This document shows, piece after piece, positions 23,636 to 33,810 of a DNA stretch of 64,000 bases. The position numbers were made by a program, and so were the translations under genes. A model generated the notes under the pieces. It was given only the letters and a program-made list of their open reading frames with translations, had not been told where the DNA came from and ran no database searches. How positions within the stretch are numbered: the stretch's first letter is position 1; each line of letters opens with the position of its first letter. Origin of the DNA: Limonium bicolor (lineage: Eukaryota; Streptophyta; Magnoliopsida; Caryophyllales; Plumbaginaceae); NCBI GenBank assembly GCA_023374045.1, contig CM041778.1, positions 368,936,831 to 369,000,830 on the forward strand. The letters run 5' to 3'.

Positions 23636-24990
23636 AACCCCAATTCCAATTTGAAACCCTAGATTGGGATTTTCCCCAATTTTAATTTGAGAAACTCTAA
23701 TCACTAATTTTGAAACCCTAAATCCAAATTCATAACTCTAAATTCGGATTTGCAACACCTAAAATCTTTTCTTGATTTTTTCGAAACCCTAAATTGATTT
23801 TAGGGTTCCAATTTTTCACAACACAACCAACTTTCAGATTCGAAAACCATTTACATAAAGTTCAGAGTTGTACAACTATTCGTATACGACTGGCCAGAAC
23901 TTTACTTTTTTTTCATGGCAAGGCGCCAAATTCAAAGGGGAAAGGGGGAGGGTAATTTTTATCCTAATGTCCTCAAATCTAACAACAAAATCAGACAACA
24001 AAATAAACAAAACGAAGTTACAATTAGTGAACTACCTCTCCGAAGTTCCACGGGGATTCGGCTCCTCCTCGGCTTCTTCACGGTTTCACCTCACGCCCGC
24101 CTTCCTTAGGGGCTTGTCACCGGAGCTCCAGCCACCTCTCTTGGCTCCATCTTTCGCCCGCCTTCCTTGATGCCGGTGGGGGTGAATCGGCAAGAGAAGA
24201 AGAATGGATGAAAAGGGGGGATAGAGAGGCGTTGAGAATGAAAGAATGATGAGAGGCACAAGCATGTAATTTCCTAGTTCGCCAGTGTGTTAGGGTTGCA
24301 AAATCGGGGAAGAAGAGAGGCGTAAAATGTATGTTCCTTGTTCAGGTTAGGGTTGTAAGTATTATCGTGAGGGTAGAGAAGAGAGGCGCTCAACAGTATT
24401 TTCGAGTTAGGGTTTACAAATTACTAGTGAGTGAATAAGAGAATGAAAGGAGTTGGCTAGTTGAATTACAAATTACCGTGAGTGAAGATTGAGAAGGCTT
24501 ATTATTCTGGCTTGGCTGGGATTAACATGGGTTATTAAAGAATGGGCCGGCCCACTCTTTTGGCTGGTCGGCGCATATTTTTTTTAATGTTTCATTTAAT
24601 ATGTCGATTCTAACTCGTTTTATACTCATTTTTTATGCCGTTCGCGACATGTTGTCTTATTTAACGAGACGGACAATTTTATGTCATCAAATTTATACTT
24701 TTAAACAATAATTTTTATTTTTATTTATAAATTTGATTAATTAACATTCAATTTCTAATTGGTTTGCATTTCGCCATTTAGGCGAAAACGCGATGTCTTT
24801 TATTTTGATTGTTTAACCAATTTTCCAATGCTTTTAAAATTACCCAAATAATTTTATAAGGTGTCTAAGACCACGTTCTCACTTCTAAAATACTTGTGAC
24901 ACATTTTTTGATGTAAAAATGTTAATTATAATTTCATTTATAATTCTTTTTCTAAACCTTCTCAATGTCGTTTTAGGCTTCATTAATGTT
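23636..24990 (+). other. Outer part of the left arm: GGGTTT-type edge and LTR-like sequence, no gene
   Basis: The first 250 bp repeat variants of GAAACCCTAAAT. Next comes a GC-rich segment (24040-24200) and a region with AGAGGCG/GGGTTG motifs, then AT-rich sequence with ACGAGACGGAC. No ORF is convincing. The mirror copy is at 44950-46300. It may be old LTR-retrotransposon sequence, but I cannot name a family. Confidence 0.4.
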
Positions 24991-25016
24991 TTCTAATGAC
25001 TTTTTAAGGTATAATT

Positions 25017-26150
25017 AAATATTATATTGTTCCCTTTTACTTATTTAAGGATATTTAATTCATTGACCTCTCATTAATTACTTTTATTTAATTAATTTAT
25101 TGCTCTCTCCGTTCAATCATTTTAGAAACTTGCACACTTATTAAGAAAAGTAGAAAAATGACGCATATACCCCTACTTTTTACTTTTCCATCTAGGTAAT
25201 AATTACATGTTGAATAGAAGAGTTAAAAGTGGAAAAAAGAGTGTTAAAAAGCTAGAATGACATATATTTTGAACAAGAATTACTTCCTAAAATGACAGAT
25301 ATTAATTAACGAGGAAGTATTAATTAAATTAATTAATATTTAAGATGTTTCAATGAGTCTATAGGCTTAGCATAAGAGAGGGTGTAAGGTGGGCTCTCTA
25401 GCCCATTTGGAAGGACATTGTAAGGCAAGTATCATACCAAGGATGTGTGGGTAAAAAGGAAATTTACCGATGCCTTCATTTATTGTTTGTACTAGTACCC
25501 TCTTTCTGCTATAATGAGATAAATGACCATTAAGTTAGGCAGGGGCGGACCCAGAATTTTAACTTTATGGGGTCCACTATCATATGGGCTGCATCGAGTT
25601 GGTATTTGTTTCTAATTAAATATTATATTGTTCCATTTTACTTATTTAAGGATATTTAATTCCTTGACCTCTCATTAATTACTTTTATTTAATTAATTTA
25701 TTGCTCTCTCAGTTCAACAATATCTGTCATTTTAGAAACCTGCACACTTATTAAGAAAAGTAAAAAAATGACGCATATACCCCTACTTTTTACTTTTTCA
25801 TCTAGGTAATAATTACATGTTGAATAATAGAGTTAAAAGTGGAAAAAAGAGTGTAAAAAAGCTAGAAGGACATATATTTTGAACAATAATTACTTCCTAA
25901 AATGACAGATATTAATTAACGGATGAAGTATTAATTAAAGAAATTAATATTTAAGATATTTCAATGAGTCTATAGGCTTAGCATAAGAGAGGGTGTAAGG
26001 TGGGCTCTCTAGCCCATTTGGAAGGACATTGTAAGGCAAGTATCATACCAAGGATGTGTGAGTAAAAATGCAATTTACCGATGCCTTCATTTATTGTCTG
26101 TACTAGTACCCTCTTTCTGCTATAATGAGATAATTAACCATTAAGTTAGG
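25017..26150. repeat. 608-bp tandem repeat, two copies (left arm)
   Basis: Markers such as CATAAGAGAGGGTGTAAGGT recur at 25371 and 25981 (spacing 610). Each unit contains a MITE-like segment with inverted ends (GCTCTCTCCGTTCAA and TTAACG-GAAGTA; 25104-25319 and about 25705-25930) and ends inside the hAT-type MITE that is complete at 26151. The duplication junction is thus within that MITE (TTGTTTCTAAT). The right arm holds three units (43190-44950). Confidence 0.8.
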
Positions 26151-26424
26151 GAGGGACGGACCCAGAATTTTAACCTTATGGGGTCTACTATCATATGGGC
26201 TGCTTCGAGCTGGTATTTGTTTCTAATAAAAATAAAAAAAAGTGGCAACAACTAGAATTAAACTACTAACCTTTAATAATAAGAGAGCCTAACCAGTGCA
26301 CCACTTTCACAACTTGCTACTTTTATCATTTTATTGTATATATAATATGTTTGAATATTTTAATTTTTTTTATAAAATAGCTATGTGGTCCGGGCCCCAC
26401 AGGACCCATGTGGGTCTGCCCTCG
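26151..26424. mobile_element. hAT-type MITE, 274 bp, with 8-bp target duplication (left arm)
   Basis: Ends GAGGGACGGACCCA and, inverted, GAGGGCAGACCCA; flanked on both sides by AAGTTAGG (26143-26150 and 26425-26432), the 8-bp duplication of hAT elements. Non-coding. Confidence 0.8.
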
Positions 26425-26912
26425 AAGTTAGGCAACCTTCATTAGAAGTCATCGATGGGTTATCTATAAAAAAAAACTCTCAAGTGATTTTTCTTTTCTT
26501 TTCTTTTTTTAAAAATTTTTGAAAAACAGTACAAAGGAGAGTGCATCTTTGTTTAACGGTAAGTACACAAACACGAGTTGGTTGCAAAAAAAAAAAAGTA
26601 CCCAAACACAAGAAGTACTACAAGTGACTTTTCTTACCATATAAATCTTTACTCTCACCCCAATTCCTTTTCTTTATGTTTGAAATAGTTTTAGAAGTCA
26701 TTGATGGTTTATCTATAAAAAAAAAGAAACTCAACGATTTTTCTTTCCTTTTCTTTTTTTTTTAAATTTGAAAAACAACACAAAGGATAAGTACTACAAG
26801 TGACTTTTCTTACCTTATAAATATAAATCTCTACTCTCACCACAACCGTCCACAAATCATTTTCTTCACGTTTGAAATAGTTGGCGTCATCTTCCCTGCA
26901 AAAAGTGAAATC

Positions 26913-27182
26913 TGATAAACTTTGGCCCCGTACTTCGATTGATAAACTTGCAAATCCAGAATCCAAGTGGAAGGATTCGGCTATACAGAGAAGAAGAGAG
27001 GAATACAATGAAGAAGAGAGGAAATCACTCTCGACTAGAAAACCTAAAATGAACAGTACCCACGCCTTCCTCTATATACTATAAGAAGCAACGGTAAAAA
27101 AACCTAAAGACTAAAACACAGCGTTTCACACGACCCAAGCAACTTAAACAAAAACAAATAAATAACACATATAATCGTAACA
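26913..27182 (-). repeat. Copia 3' LTR (270 bp)
   Basis: TG...CA ends; lies downstream of the polyprotein and is bordered by the polypurine tract at 27183. Confidence 0.95.
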
Positions 27183-27196
27183 CCCCCCCTCAAATC
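27183..27196 (-). other. Copia polypurine tract
   Basis: Read on the minus strand this is GATTTGAGGGGGGG immediately before the LTR start; it primes plus-strand DNA synthesis. Confidence 0.75.
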
Positions 27197-27232
27197 CTAC
27201 AAGGATTGTAGGATTTGCAGATTGAAAGTGTA

Positions 27233-30200
27233 CTATGTGACTTCAACCGGACAGCTTCTCATCCCAAGTTTCTTGACCAGAACCGGGTATCTCTTTCCAG
27301 GCAAGGGCTTTGTTAACAAATCCGCAAGTTGGTCTCTAGAAGGTACGAACTCCACCGAAATTAATCCTTCCTGAAGCTTCTCCCTTACAAAGTGCACGTC
27401 CAGTTCCACATGCTTTGTTCTTTCATGCAGAACAGGATTTCTGGCTATGTGGATGGCCGCTTGACTGTCTGACTTGACCGGTACTGGAACTATGCTTTCC
27501 ACTCCCAATTCATTCAGCAGCCTCGTGAGCCAGCTAAGCTCTGCAGTCACCTGCCGCATAGCTCTATATTCAGACTCTGCAGAAGATAAGGCCACAGAAG
27601 ATTGTTTTTTAGATTTCCATGACAAAGGGCTTCCCCCAAAACAAATATAATACCCACTGATAGAGCGCCTTGTATTTGGGCACCCAGCCCAATCGGCATC
27701 ACAGAAAGCAACCAAATCATAGTTCGACTTATTATTAAACAGAAGACCATATCCTGCAGTTCCTTTAATATATTTAAGAGTATGCAAAGCTGCCTGGTAA
27801 TGCAAAACAGAAGGAGAATCCAAGAACTGACTCAAAACTTGTATTGCATAACATAAATCAGGTCTACTATGAGATAAGAAACTTATTCTTCCAATTAAAC
27901 GTCTATATACACTAGCATCACCCAAGGGTTCTCCCTCATTCCTTCTTAACTTAACATTGACCTCTAAAGGACTGACCACAGATTTCTGGTTGTCACACCC
28001 AAATTCTTTAACTAAACTGTCACAATAAGCCTTTTGTACTAACAGAATCCCATCTGCTGTATGCAGAAACTGCATACCCAAAAAGAAACTTAGATGCCCC
28101 AAATCCTTTATCTTAAACTTCCTGTCCAATTCAAGTTTAATAGTCCTGATCAATCCTATGTCATCCCCTGTAACTAAAATATCATCTACATAAACCACCA
28201 GAAAACAACTTTTGCCATCTGCCTTCTTAGAGAACAAGGAATAATCATTTAAGGACTGCACAAAACCCAAACTTCCTAGGAATTTACTGAGTTTTTCATG
28301 CCACTGCCTAGACGCCTGTTTTAGGCCATATAGGGACTTCTTAAGCTTACAGACCTTACCAGAATTTTCTAAGGGATGCCCCTCTGGAATATCCATAAAA
28401 ACATCTTCATCTAAGTCACCATGAAGAAAGGCATTATTGATGTCTAACTGTCCTATATGCCAGCCCCTCTTTACCGCAAGAGAAATTAAAGCCTTGATAG
28501 TGGTAAATTTTACCACTGGAGAAAAAGTCTCCAAGTAGTCTATTCCATATTTCTGGGTATAACCCTTTGCCACTAATCTAGCTTTATACCTTTCTAATGA
28601 TCCATCAGCATGAAGTTTTATCTTAAACACCCACTTACACCTAATGGGCTTCTTTCCAAGGGGCAACTCAACTATTTCCCAGGTCTTATTGTTGTCTAGG
28701 GCTCTAAATTCATTATTCACAGCATCTTTCCAATGGGGACTTCTAACAGCCTCAGTGTATGTCACCGGTTCAGCAAAAATCAAAGGATTTACATTAGCAC
28801 AGCTAAAAGAAGAAGAATCAGCAGTAAAAACATATGCACAGTTTCTGGACAGATCAGAAGAGGCAAAAGTTTCTTTCTCACTCTCTGATCCTAGCACACA
28901 GTCCACAATTTGGGAACCAGACAGAGCAGCTCTAGTTATTCTATCATTCAGTATGAGAGAGAAACAATCAGAAAAGGACTTATCTTTTTCAGGCCTGCAA
29001 GTATTTCCTACAATGTATTCTTCCAGGTGTCTCGGTTGATGTCTTTCTCTGGTGGAGCGTCTGACTGGAACTACCTCCTCTGAGATTGTGACAGCTGGAG
29101 TTTGGTCTTGTGGAGCTTGATCAATCTCTCCCAATCTTTGCTCTTCCACATCATGGATTTGATCCACCATTTCTGAACTAGCTCCAGTCTCAGCTCCAGT
29201 CTCTTCTTCAATGTTGCAGGAAGTATCTGTCTCACTTTCATAATCAAGATTCTCATAGAAGAAATTGTTAGTCCAGTTTTCATCTGTGTAAGTTTCTTTG
29301 TGGCTCCCATGTAACTCACCTCTAAAAGGATACAAGTTTTCATGAAAAACAACATCTCTGTTAAAAATGATTTTATTGTTGTCCAAGTCTAAAACTTTGT
29401 ATCCTTTCTTGCCATAAGCATACCCAAGGAAGATTCCTTTCACAGATCTTGAACCAAATTTATCATGCAATGGTCTATTAATGTTAGCAAAACAGAGGCA
29501 TCCAAAGCATTTCAGATTATCATAATTTGGTTTTTCTTTATAAATAATTTCATAAGGGCTTTTCATATCTATGCTACTCAGTGGCATTCTATTAATCAAA
29601 TATGCAGCAGTCATGACGCTATCACCCCAAAACCTTAATGGCAATTTAGAATGAAACATTAAAGAGCGTGCGGTTTCAAGAATGTGTCTGTGTTTTCTTT
29701 CTACAATGCCATTCTGTTGTGGTGTGTGAATGCAAGTAGTGTGATGAATAATGCCATTGTCTTTAAGAAATTCAGAGGCTGCCCTAGAACTGCCCAGTTC
29801 ATAGGCATTATCAGTTCTTAAGATCTTAACCCTTTTATTGAATTGGTTATGAATCATTTTAAAGAAATGAATGATGATTTCAAAGGATTCAGATTTAGAG
29901 GAACACAAGTGTATCCATGTTGCCCTGCTCTTATGTTCCACCAAAGTCAGAAAATAAGAGTGGCCATCATAAGTCTTTGTCTTATAAGGACCCCATAGGT
30001 CAGCATGAATCAGATCAAACAAATCATATGTTTTCAAAGAAACAGAATTAAAAGGGAGTCTTTTACTCTTTGATCTACAACAAGATTCACACATGAATTG
30101 CTTATTTGCTTCACCTTTTCCAACCAAACCAAGCTTTACAATCTTTTCTCTTGGGATATGCCCAAGTCTATGATGGAGTAAGCTCATTTTTTCTTTACAA

Positions 30201-31798
30201 TCAAAACCCAAAATAACACTCTTATCAGTACAAGCACAAAAATCTGAAGTAAGACTTTCTTCATCGATTCTATCTGTCCCATAGCCTAGAACATACAGAC
30301 CTCTGTTGATTTTCCCAATCTGAACAGGTTTACTGTTATCACAACCCTGATAGAGGCACATTTTGGAATCAAATACAAATTTCCCTTTCATGTCATGTGA
30401 TAACTTACTGATGGACACCAAATTAAACTTAAATGCAGGCACGAATAAAACATCCTTTAATGTTATCAAATTATTAACAACAACCTCTCCCACAATTTTC
30501 ACAAATTGGGGGTGACCATCGGGCATTCCAACCGTGTGGGGTTTTTCCAGTTCAAAATATTTACTAAAAAGTTTCAAATCTCCACACATATGGTCAGAAG
30601 CACCGGAATCTAGAATCCAATCTGAGTTGTTAAATGTATCATCCTTTTCCACATTCATACTTAAATAATTCATCAATTTCAAGCAAGATGCAGAGTTGAA
30701 GGTCTTACCACCGAAACCACCATTGGGTGGTTTGTTTGTTTGCTGACTTGTCTTGAGACTGTCTTGGTTCTTGCTGATGTACTCAAACAATCTGCTCATC
30801 TGGTCTCCCGAGAGAATTCCACCAAATGGGTCTCTTTCATCATTCCTCTGATCCTCTTCTCTGGCTTCCTGAAGGTTTGAAGCATTGGCAGCACTCTTCT
30901 TCATTCTTGGGCTTCTCCAACCTTGGGGGTACCCAATCTTTTGAAAGCACCGATCCTCTGTGTGGCCCATCTTATTACAGTGGCTACACTGAATGTTGGT
31001 TCTTCTAGGGTTTGAGCCTTGTCCCCGGTAGGTATTCTTTCTCCCCTGCTCAGATGCAAAGGACATTGAAGAGGATTCTGAATTTGTGCTCCGGCTGAGG
31101 GTCTTTTGCCTTTCTTCTTGGATCAAGTGGGAAAATACCGCCCCTATTGTTGGGAGAGGGTCTTGCATCAGTATATTCCCTCTGATCACACTGTATTTTT
31201 CCTCAAGCCCCATCAGGAATTGTATTAATCTTCTGACCCTGATGTATTCTTGGAACCCCTTGGATGCATCACAGGTGCAGTGTCCACAGGTACATGTAGG
31301 GATGGTTTTGCTCGCATCAATTTCATCCCACAGAAGCTTGACTTTGGTGAAATAATCAATGATGGTGTCGCTTCCTTGCCTGGTTTGTGAGAGACGACGT
31401 TCCAGCTCGTAGAGTTTTGTCCCGTCTGCTCCATCATACCGTCGACAGAGCTCCTTCCAGATCTCGGCGGCCGTCGGCATGAAGAGGACACTGTCTGCAA
31501 TCCTTTTCTCCAAGCTCATCAGAAGCCATGCCTTGACCATATTGTCACACCTTGTCCACGCCTTCGACTTCTGTTCTGAATCTGTGGGCTTGGTGACAGT
31601 ACCGTCTGCAAATCCCATCTTGTTTTTCGCTCCCAAAGCAATGGAAACTTGCATCTTCCAGCAAGGGAAACCAACTCCGTCGAATTTTGTTGCAAGGGCA
31701 TGGCCCGGTTGCTCGGAGTTTGCCAAGAAAAGTGGGTCTCCATTGTCACCAGCGTTCTCTTCCTTTTCGGTATTGACCTTTGGTGTACCATCCGTCAT
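27233..31798 (-). CDS. Copia gag-pol polyprotein, 1521 aa, intact
   Basis: A single open frame with the Ty1/copia order. The gag region spans about residues 1-300, with a CCHC zinc knuckle at 271-284 (CSHCNKMGHTEDRC). The aspartic protease has DSGASDH at about 397. The GAG-pre-integrase motif LHHRLGH is at about 545. The integrase has HADLWGP, LRTDNAYE and TPQQNGIVERKHR. The reverse transcriptase has RYKARLVAKGY, DINNAFLHG, SLYGLKQASRQW and the YVDDILVTGDD catalytic loop. RNase H (CDADWAGC, SSAESEYRA, HVELDVHFVRE) is near the C-terminus. Integrase before RT defines copia rather than gypsy. The length is as expected and no stops or frameshifts are present. ATG at 31798 lies about 320 nt from the primer-binding site. 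The stop at 27233 lies about 36 nt before the polypurine tract. Confidence 0.96.
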   Translation of the reverse strand: MTDGTPKVNTEKEENAGDNGDPLFLANSEQPGHALATKFDGVGFPCWKMQVSIALGAKNKMGFADGTVTKPTDSEQKSKAWTRCDNMVKAWLLMSLEKRIADSVLFMPTAAEIWKELCRRYDGADGTKLYELERRLSQTRQGSDTIIDYFTKVKLLWDEIDASKTIPTCTCGHCTCDASKGFQEYIRVRRLIQFLMGLEEKYSVIRGNILMQDPLPTIGAVFSHLIQEERQKTLSRSTNSESSSMSFASEQGRKNTYRGQGSNPRRTNIQCSHCNKMGHTEDRCFQKIGYPQGWRSPRMKKSAANASNLQEAREEDQRNDERDPFGGILSGDQMSRLFEYISKNQDSLKTSQQTNKPPNGGFGGKTFNSASCLKLMNYLSMNVEKDDTFNNSDWILDSGASDHMCGDLKLFSKYFELEKPHTVGMPDGHPQFVKIVGEVVVNNLITLKDVLFVPAFKFNLVSISKLSHDMKGKFVFDSKMCLYQGCDNSKPVQIGKINRGLYVLGYGTDRIDEESLTSDFCACTDKSVILGFDCKEKMSLLHHRLGHIPREKIVKLGLVGKGEANKQFMCESCCRSKSKRLPFNSVSLKTYDLFDLIHADLWGPYKTKTYDGHSYFLTLVEHKSRATWIHLCSSKSESFEIIIHFFKMIHNQFNKRVKILRTDNAYELGSSRAASEFLKDNGIIHHTTCIHTPQQNGIVERKHRHILETARSLMFHSKLPLRFWGDSVMTAAYLINRMPLSSIDMKSPYEIIYKEKPNYDNLKCFGCLCFANINRPLHDKFGSRSVKGIFLGYAYGKKGYKVLDLDNNKIIFNRDVVFHENLYPFRGELHGSHKETYTDENWTNNFFYENLDYESETDTSCNIEEETGAETGASSEMVDQIHDVEEQRLGEIDQAPQDQTPAVTISEEVVPVRRSTRERHQPRHLEEYIVGNTCRPEKDKSFSDCFSLILNDRITRAALSGSQIVDCVLGSESEKETFASSDLSRNCAYVFTADSSSFSCANVNPLIFAEPVTYTEAVRSPHWKDAVNNEFRALDNNKTWEIVELPLGKKPIRCKWVFKIKLHADGSLERYKARLVAKGYTQKYGIDYLETFSPVVKFTTIKALISLAVKRGWHIGQLDINNAFLHGDLDEDVFMDIPEGHPLENSGKVCKLKKSLYGLKQASRQWHEKLSKFLGSLGFVQSLNDYSLFSKKADGKSCFLVVYVDDILVTGDDIGLIRTIKLELDRKFKIKDLGHLSFFLGMQFLHTADGILLVQKAYCDSLVKEFGCDNQKSVVSPLEVNVKLRRNEGEPLGDASVYRRLIGRISFLSHSRPDLCYAIQVLSQFLDSPSVLHYQAALHTLKYIKGTAGYGLLFNNKSNYDLVAFCDADWAGCPNTRRSISGYYICFGGSPLSWKSKKQSSVALSSAESEYRAMRQVTAELSWLTRLLNELGVESIVPVPVKSDSQAAIHIARNPVLHERTKHVELDVHFVREKLQEGLISVEFVPSRDQLADLLTKPLPGKRYPVLVKKLGMRSCPVEVT

Positions 31799-32119
31799 TT
31801 TGTGAGAGGAAAATTTGAGAAAGGAAGTGGGCTGATATGATAAGGGGAGAAAGCAAGAACTTCAAGAGAAAGCGTAAGGGTTTTATCAAATCGTGGTTGC
31901 AAACAAGAACGTGGATCTAGGGATATCCGGCGGTGAAGGAATTTTGAAGGAGGCAGAATGGCGTTCCAAGAACAAGAGCTTCGATAATCAGAGTATAAAG
32001 AAAGGTGTTTCTGGAGGAATCGATGAGGAACGACGAAAACGGTGGCGACGAAACCAGAAAAGAAGAAAGAACTTACAAAAACGAAGAGGAAGATTACGAA
32101 TCGAAGTTTGGATTGTGGT

Positions 32120-32131
32120 GCTCTGATACCA
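32120..32131 (-). other. Copia primer-binding site (initiator-Met tRNA)
   Basis: The minus strand reads TGGTATCAGAGC directly after the 5' LTR, complementary to the 3' end of plant initiator tRNA-Met. Confidence 0.9.
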
Positions 32132-32400
32132 TGATAAACTTTGGCCCCGTACTTCGATTGATAAACTTGCAAATCCAGAATCCAAGTGGAAGGATTCGGC
32201 TATACAGAGAAGAAGAGAGGAATACAATGAAGAAGAGAGGAAATCACTCTCGACTAGAAAACCTAAAATGAACAGTACCCACGCCTTCCTCTATATACTA
32301 TAAGAAGCAACGGTAAAAAACCTAAAGACTAAAACACAGCGTTTCACACGACCCAAGCAACTTAAACAAAAACAAATAAATAACACGTATAATCGTAACA
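32132..32400 (-). repeat. Copia 5' LTR (269 bp)
   Basis: Near-identical partner of 26913-27182. On the minus strand a TATATAGAGG sequence gives a plausible promoter within the LTR. Confidence 0.95.
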
Positions 32401-32438
32401 AAATCCCTGTGAAAACCTTCCATCGCGGAATCAGAGAG

Positions 32439-33641
32439 ATGTTATACTGTCATATGTTACTGGGTCGAGAAGGTCCTCTGGGATCCGTGTGGATTGCTGC
32501 CCATTTACCGAGCAAACTTGGCTAGACTTGCTACAGGTCCATCGATATCAAATGCACGACAGGTTTGTATTTTACTCTCTCTTTACGTCCCAATCTTGAT
32601 CTTCCTCATATTCTCATGAATTGGTGAATCTTTTTGTTAGAAAAATCATGTTTCCAGACGTTCCAATTTCTATACGGGTGTCAGCACATCTTCTACTGGG
32701 CCTTGCTCGTATTTATTCCAAGAAAGTCCATTACTTATTTGAAGACAGCTGTATTGTCAATGTCATCCGTCCGGTGGACGCAAATCATGTTCGACCTACT
32801 CTTGCTCTACCTAGCACGCTCATCATTCCCACATCTTACGAACTTGATGATGTAAGCATTGATTACGGTTGGCCGTCCCATGACGGGTAAGTAAATTGGG
32901 TGTATGTCAGACAATTTGTTTTCATCTTTGAGTTTAATTATGGTTGATGATGAATTCGGTGTGTGTCTGACAATTTTTTTTCATCTTTAAGTTTAATTAT
33001 GATGATGATGAATTGGGTGTGTCTGACCGATTCTTCAGGAGTGTAGACAATAATACCATCAGTTACGAGGAGATAACACTTCCAGAGGAACAAGCACCAC
33101 CTTCCCTTGGTGAAACATTATCTAGATTTGATGATGTAAGTTCTACTGTTCGTGAAATTCGTGATACCCTATCAATTTTTGTACTCATGTTATCCCTGAA
33201 TTGTGCATAACATAACTATCCTATTTGTATAATTTTTATAGGAGATCCCTCAGCCTGAAGCTTATCAAGACGTAACTGCTCCAACGGAGGAAAAGTAAGG
33301 TCTTTCACGCTCTATCTTCTTCTGCGCTAATATTGTGTTATACTAACATCTCATGTACAAATTTCAGCACTATTCCAACATTGAATGGAGAACATGATAG
33401 TGCTGGCTTGGGTAATCCCCAGGGCGATAACAACTTGGACAATGCACCATCAATACAACGTGATGCTCTGATTAATTTCGAACATCAATTCGGACCGCTT
33501 TTTAAGCCACAACTTCATCAAGATGCACCACTGGGATCAAGCAGTGGATTCCCTATAGATGTTCAACAATTGGTGAACATCGTACAACCGTTCATTTTAA
33601 TTCAAAGATTGTTTAAGTTAAACTGTTATTGTTCATATTGA
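32439..33641 (+). pseudogene. RAD21/SCC1-like alpha-kleisin N-terminal region, disabled copy (left arm)
   Basis: Exons by comparison with the right arm: 32439-32562, 32641-32886, 33039-33135, 33242-33294 and 33368-33641. The product resembles the N-terminus of the cohesin kleisin RAD21/SYN (GPLGSVWIAAHLPSKLG, then SAHLLLGLARIYSKKVHYLF, then YEEITLPEE), the part that contacts SMC3. This copy is broken twice: a TAG at about 32523 where the right arm has an AAG (Lys) codon, and one A missing at the start of exon 2 (AAAAA against AAAAAA), which shifts the frame. Its 5' leader is also interrupted by the Copia element. Conserved Phe at residue 2 is Leu here. Two later exons of the same gene lie 4.8 kb downstream by the axis. 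Confidence 0.8.
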
Positions 33642-33810
33642 TGTGAAATTTATATGTATTATTATAAATATTGTTCAATTTTATGTGATGATTGTTCAAA
33701 TTAAATATGAAGGTTGTTCAAGAATGTATCAGGTTTTCGTACAACCGATTGTACTATAGCCGCTTTGTATTTATTACCTTCCACAAGAATCAAGGGTGGA
33801 GCGAGAATTT

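Larger units (their letters stand above)
26913..32400 (-). mobile_element. Complete young Ty1/copia retrotransposon, 5,488 bp
   Basis: LTRs at 26913-27182 (3' LTR in element sense) and 32132-32400 (5' LTR), both TGATAAAC...TCGTAACA. They differ by one indel (A7 versus A6) and one substitution (ACACAT/ACACGT). The 5-bp target duplication AAATC is at 26908-26912 and 32401-32405. The primer-binding site and polypurine tract are in the expected places and the polyprotein frame is open. The element sits in the 5' leader of the left-arm RAD21-like copy. The uninterrupted target is preserved in the right arm near 42440, where GATTTC occurs once. All parts for autonomous movement are present, so it is probably recent and possibly active. 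The gag and polymerase style suggest the Ale lineage, unconfirmed. Confidence 0.95.

Noticed and set aside
23243..23685. Overlapping ORFs on both strands (about 60-105 codons) with repeated LLGFTPKGLTQG
   Set aside because: They lie within the two TRIM-like LTR copies and repeat with them.
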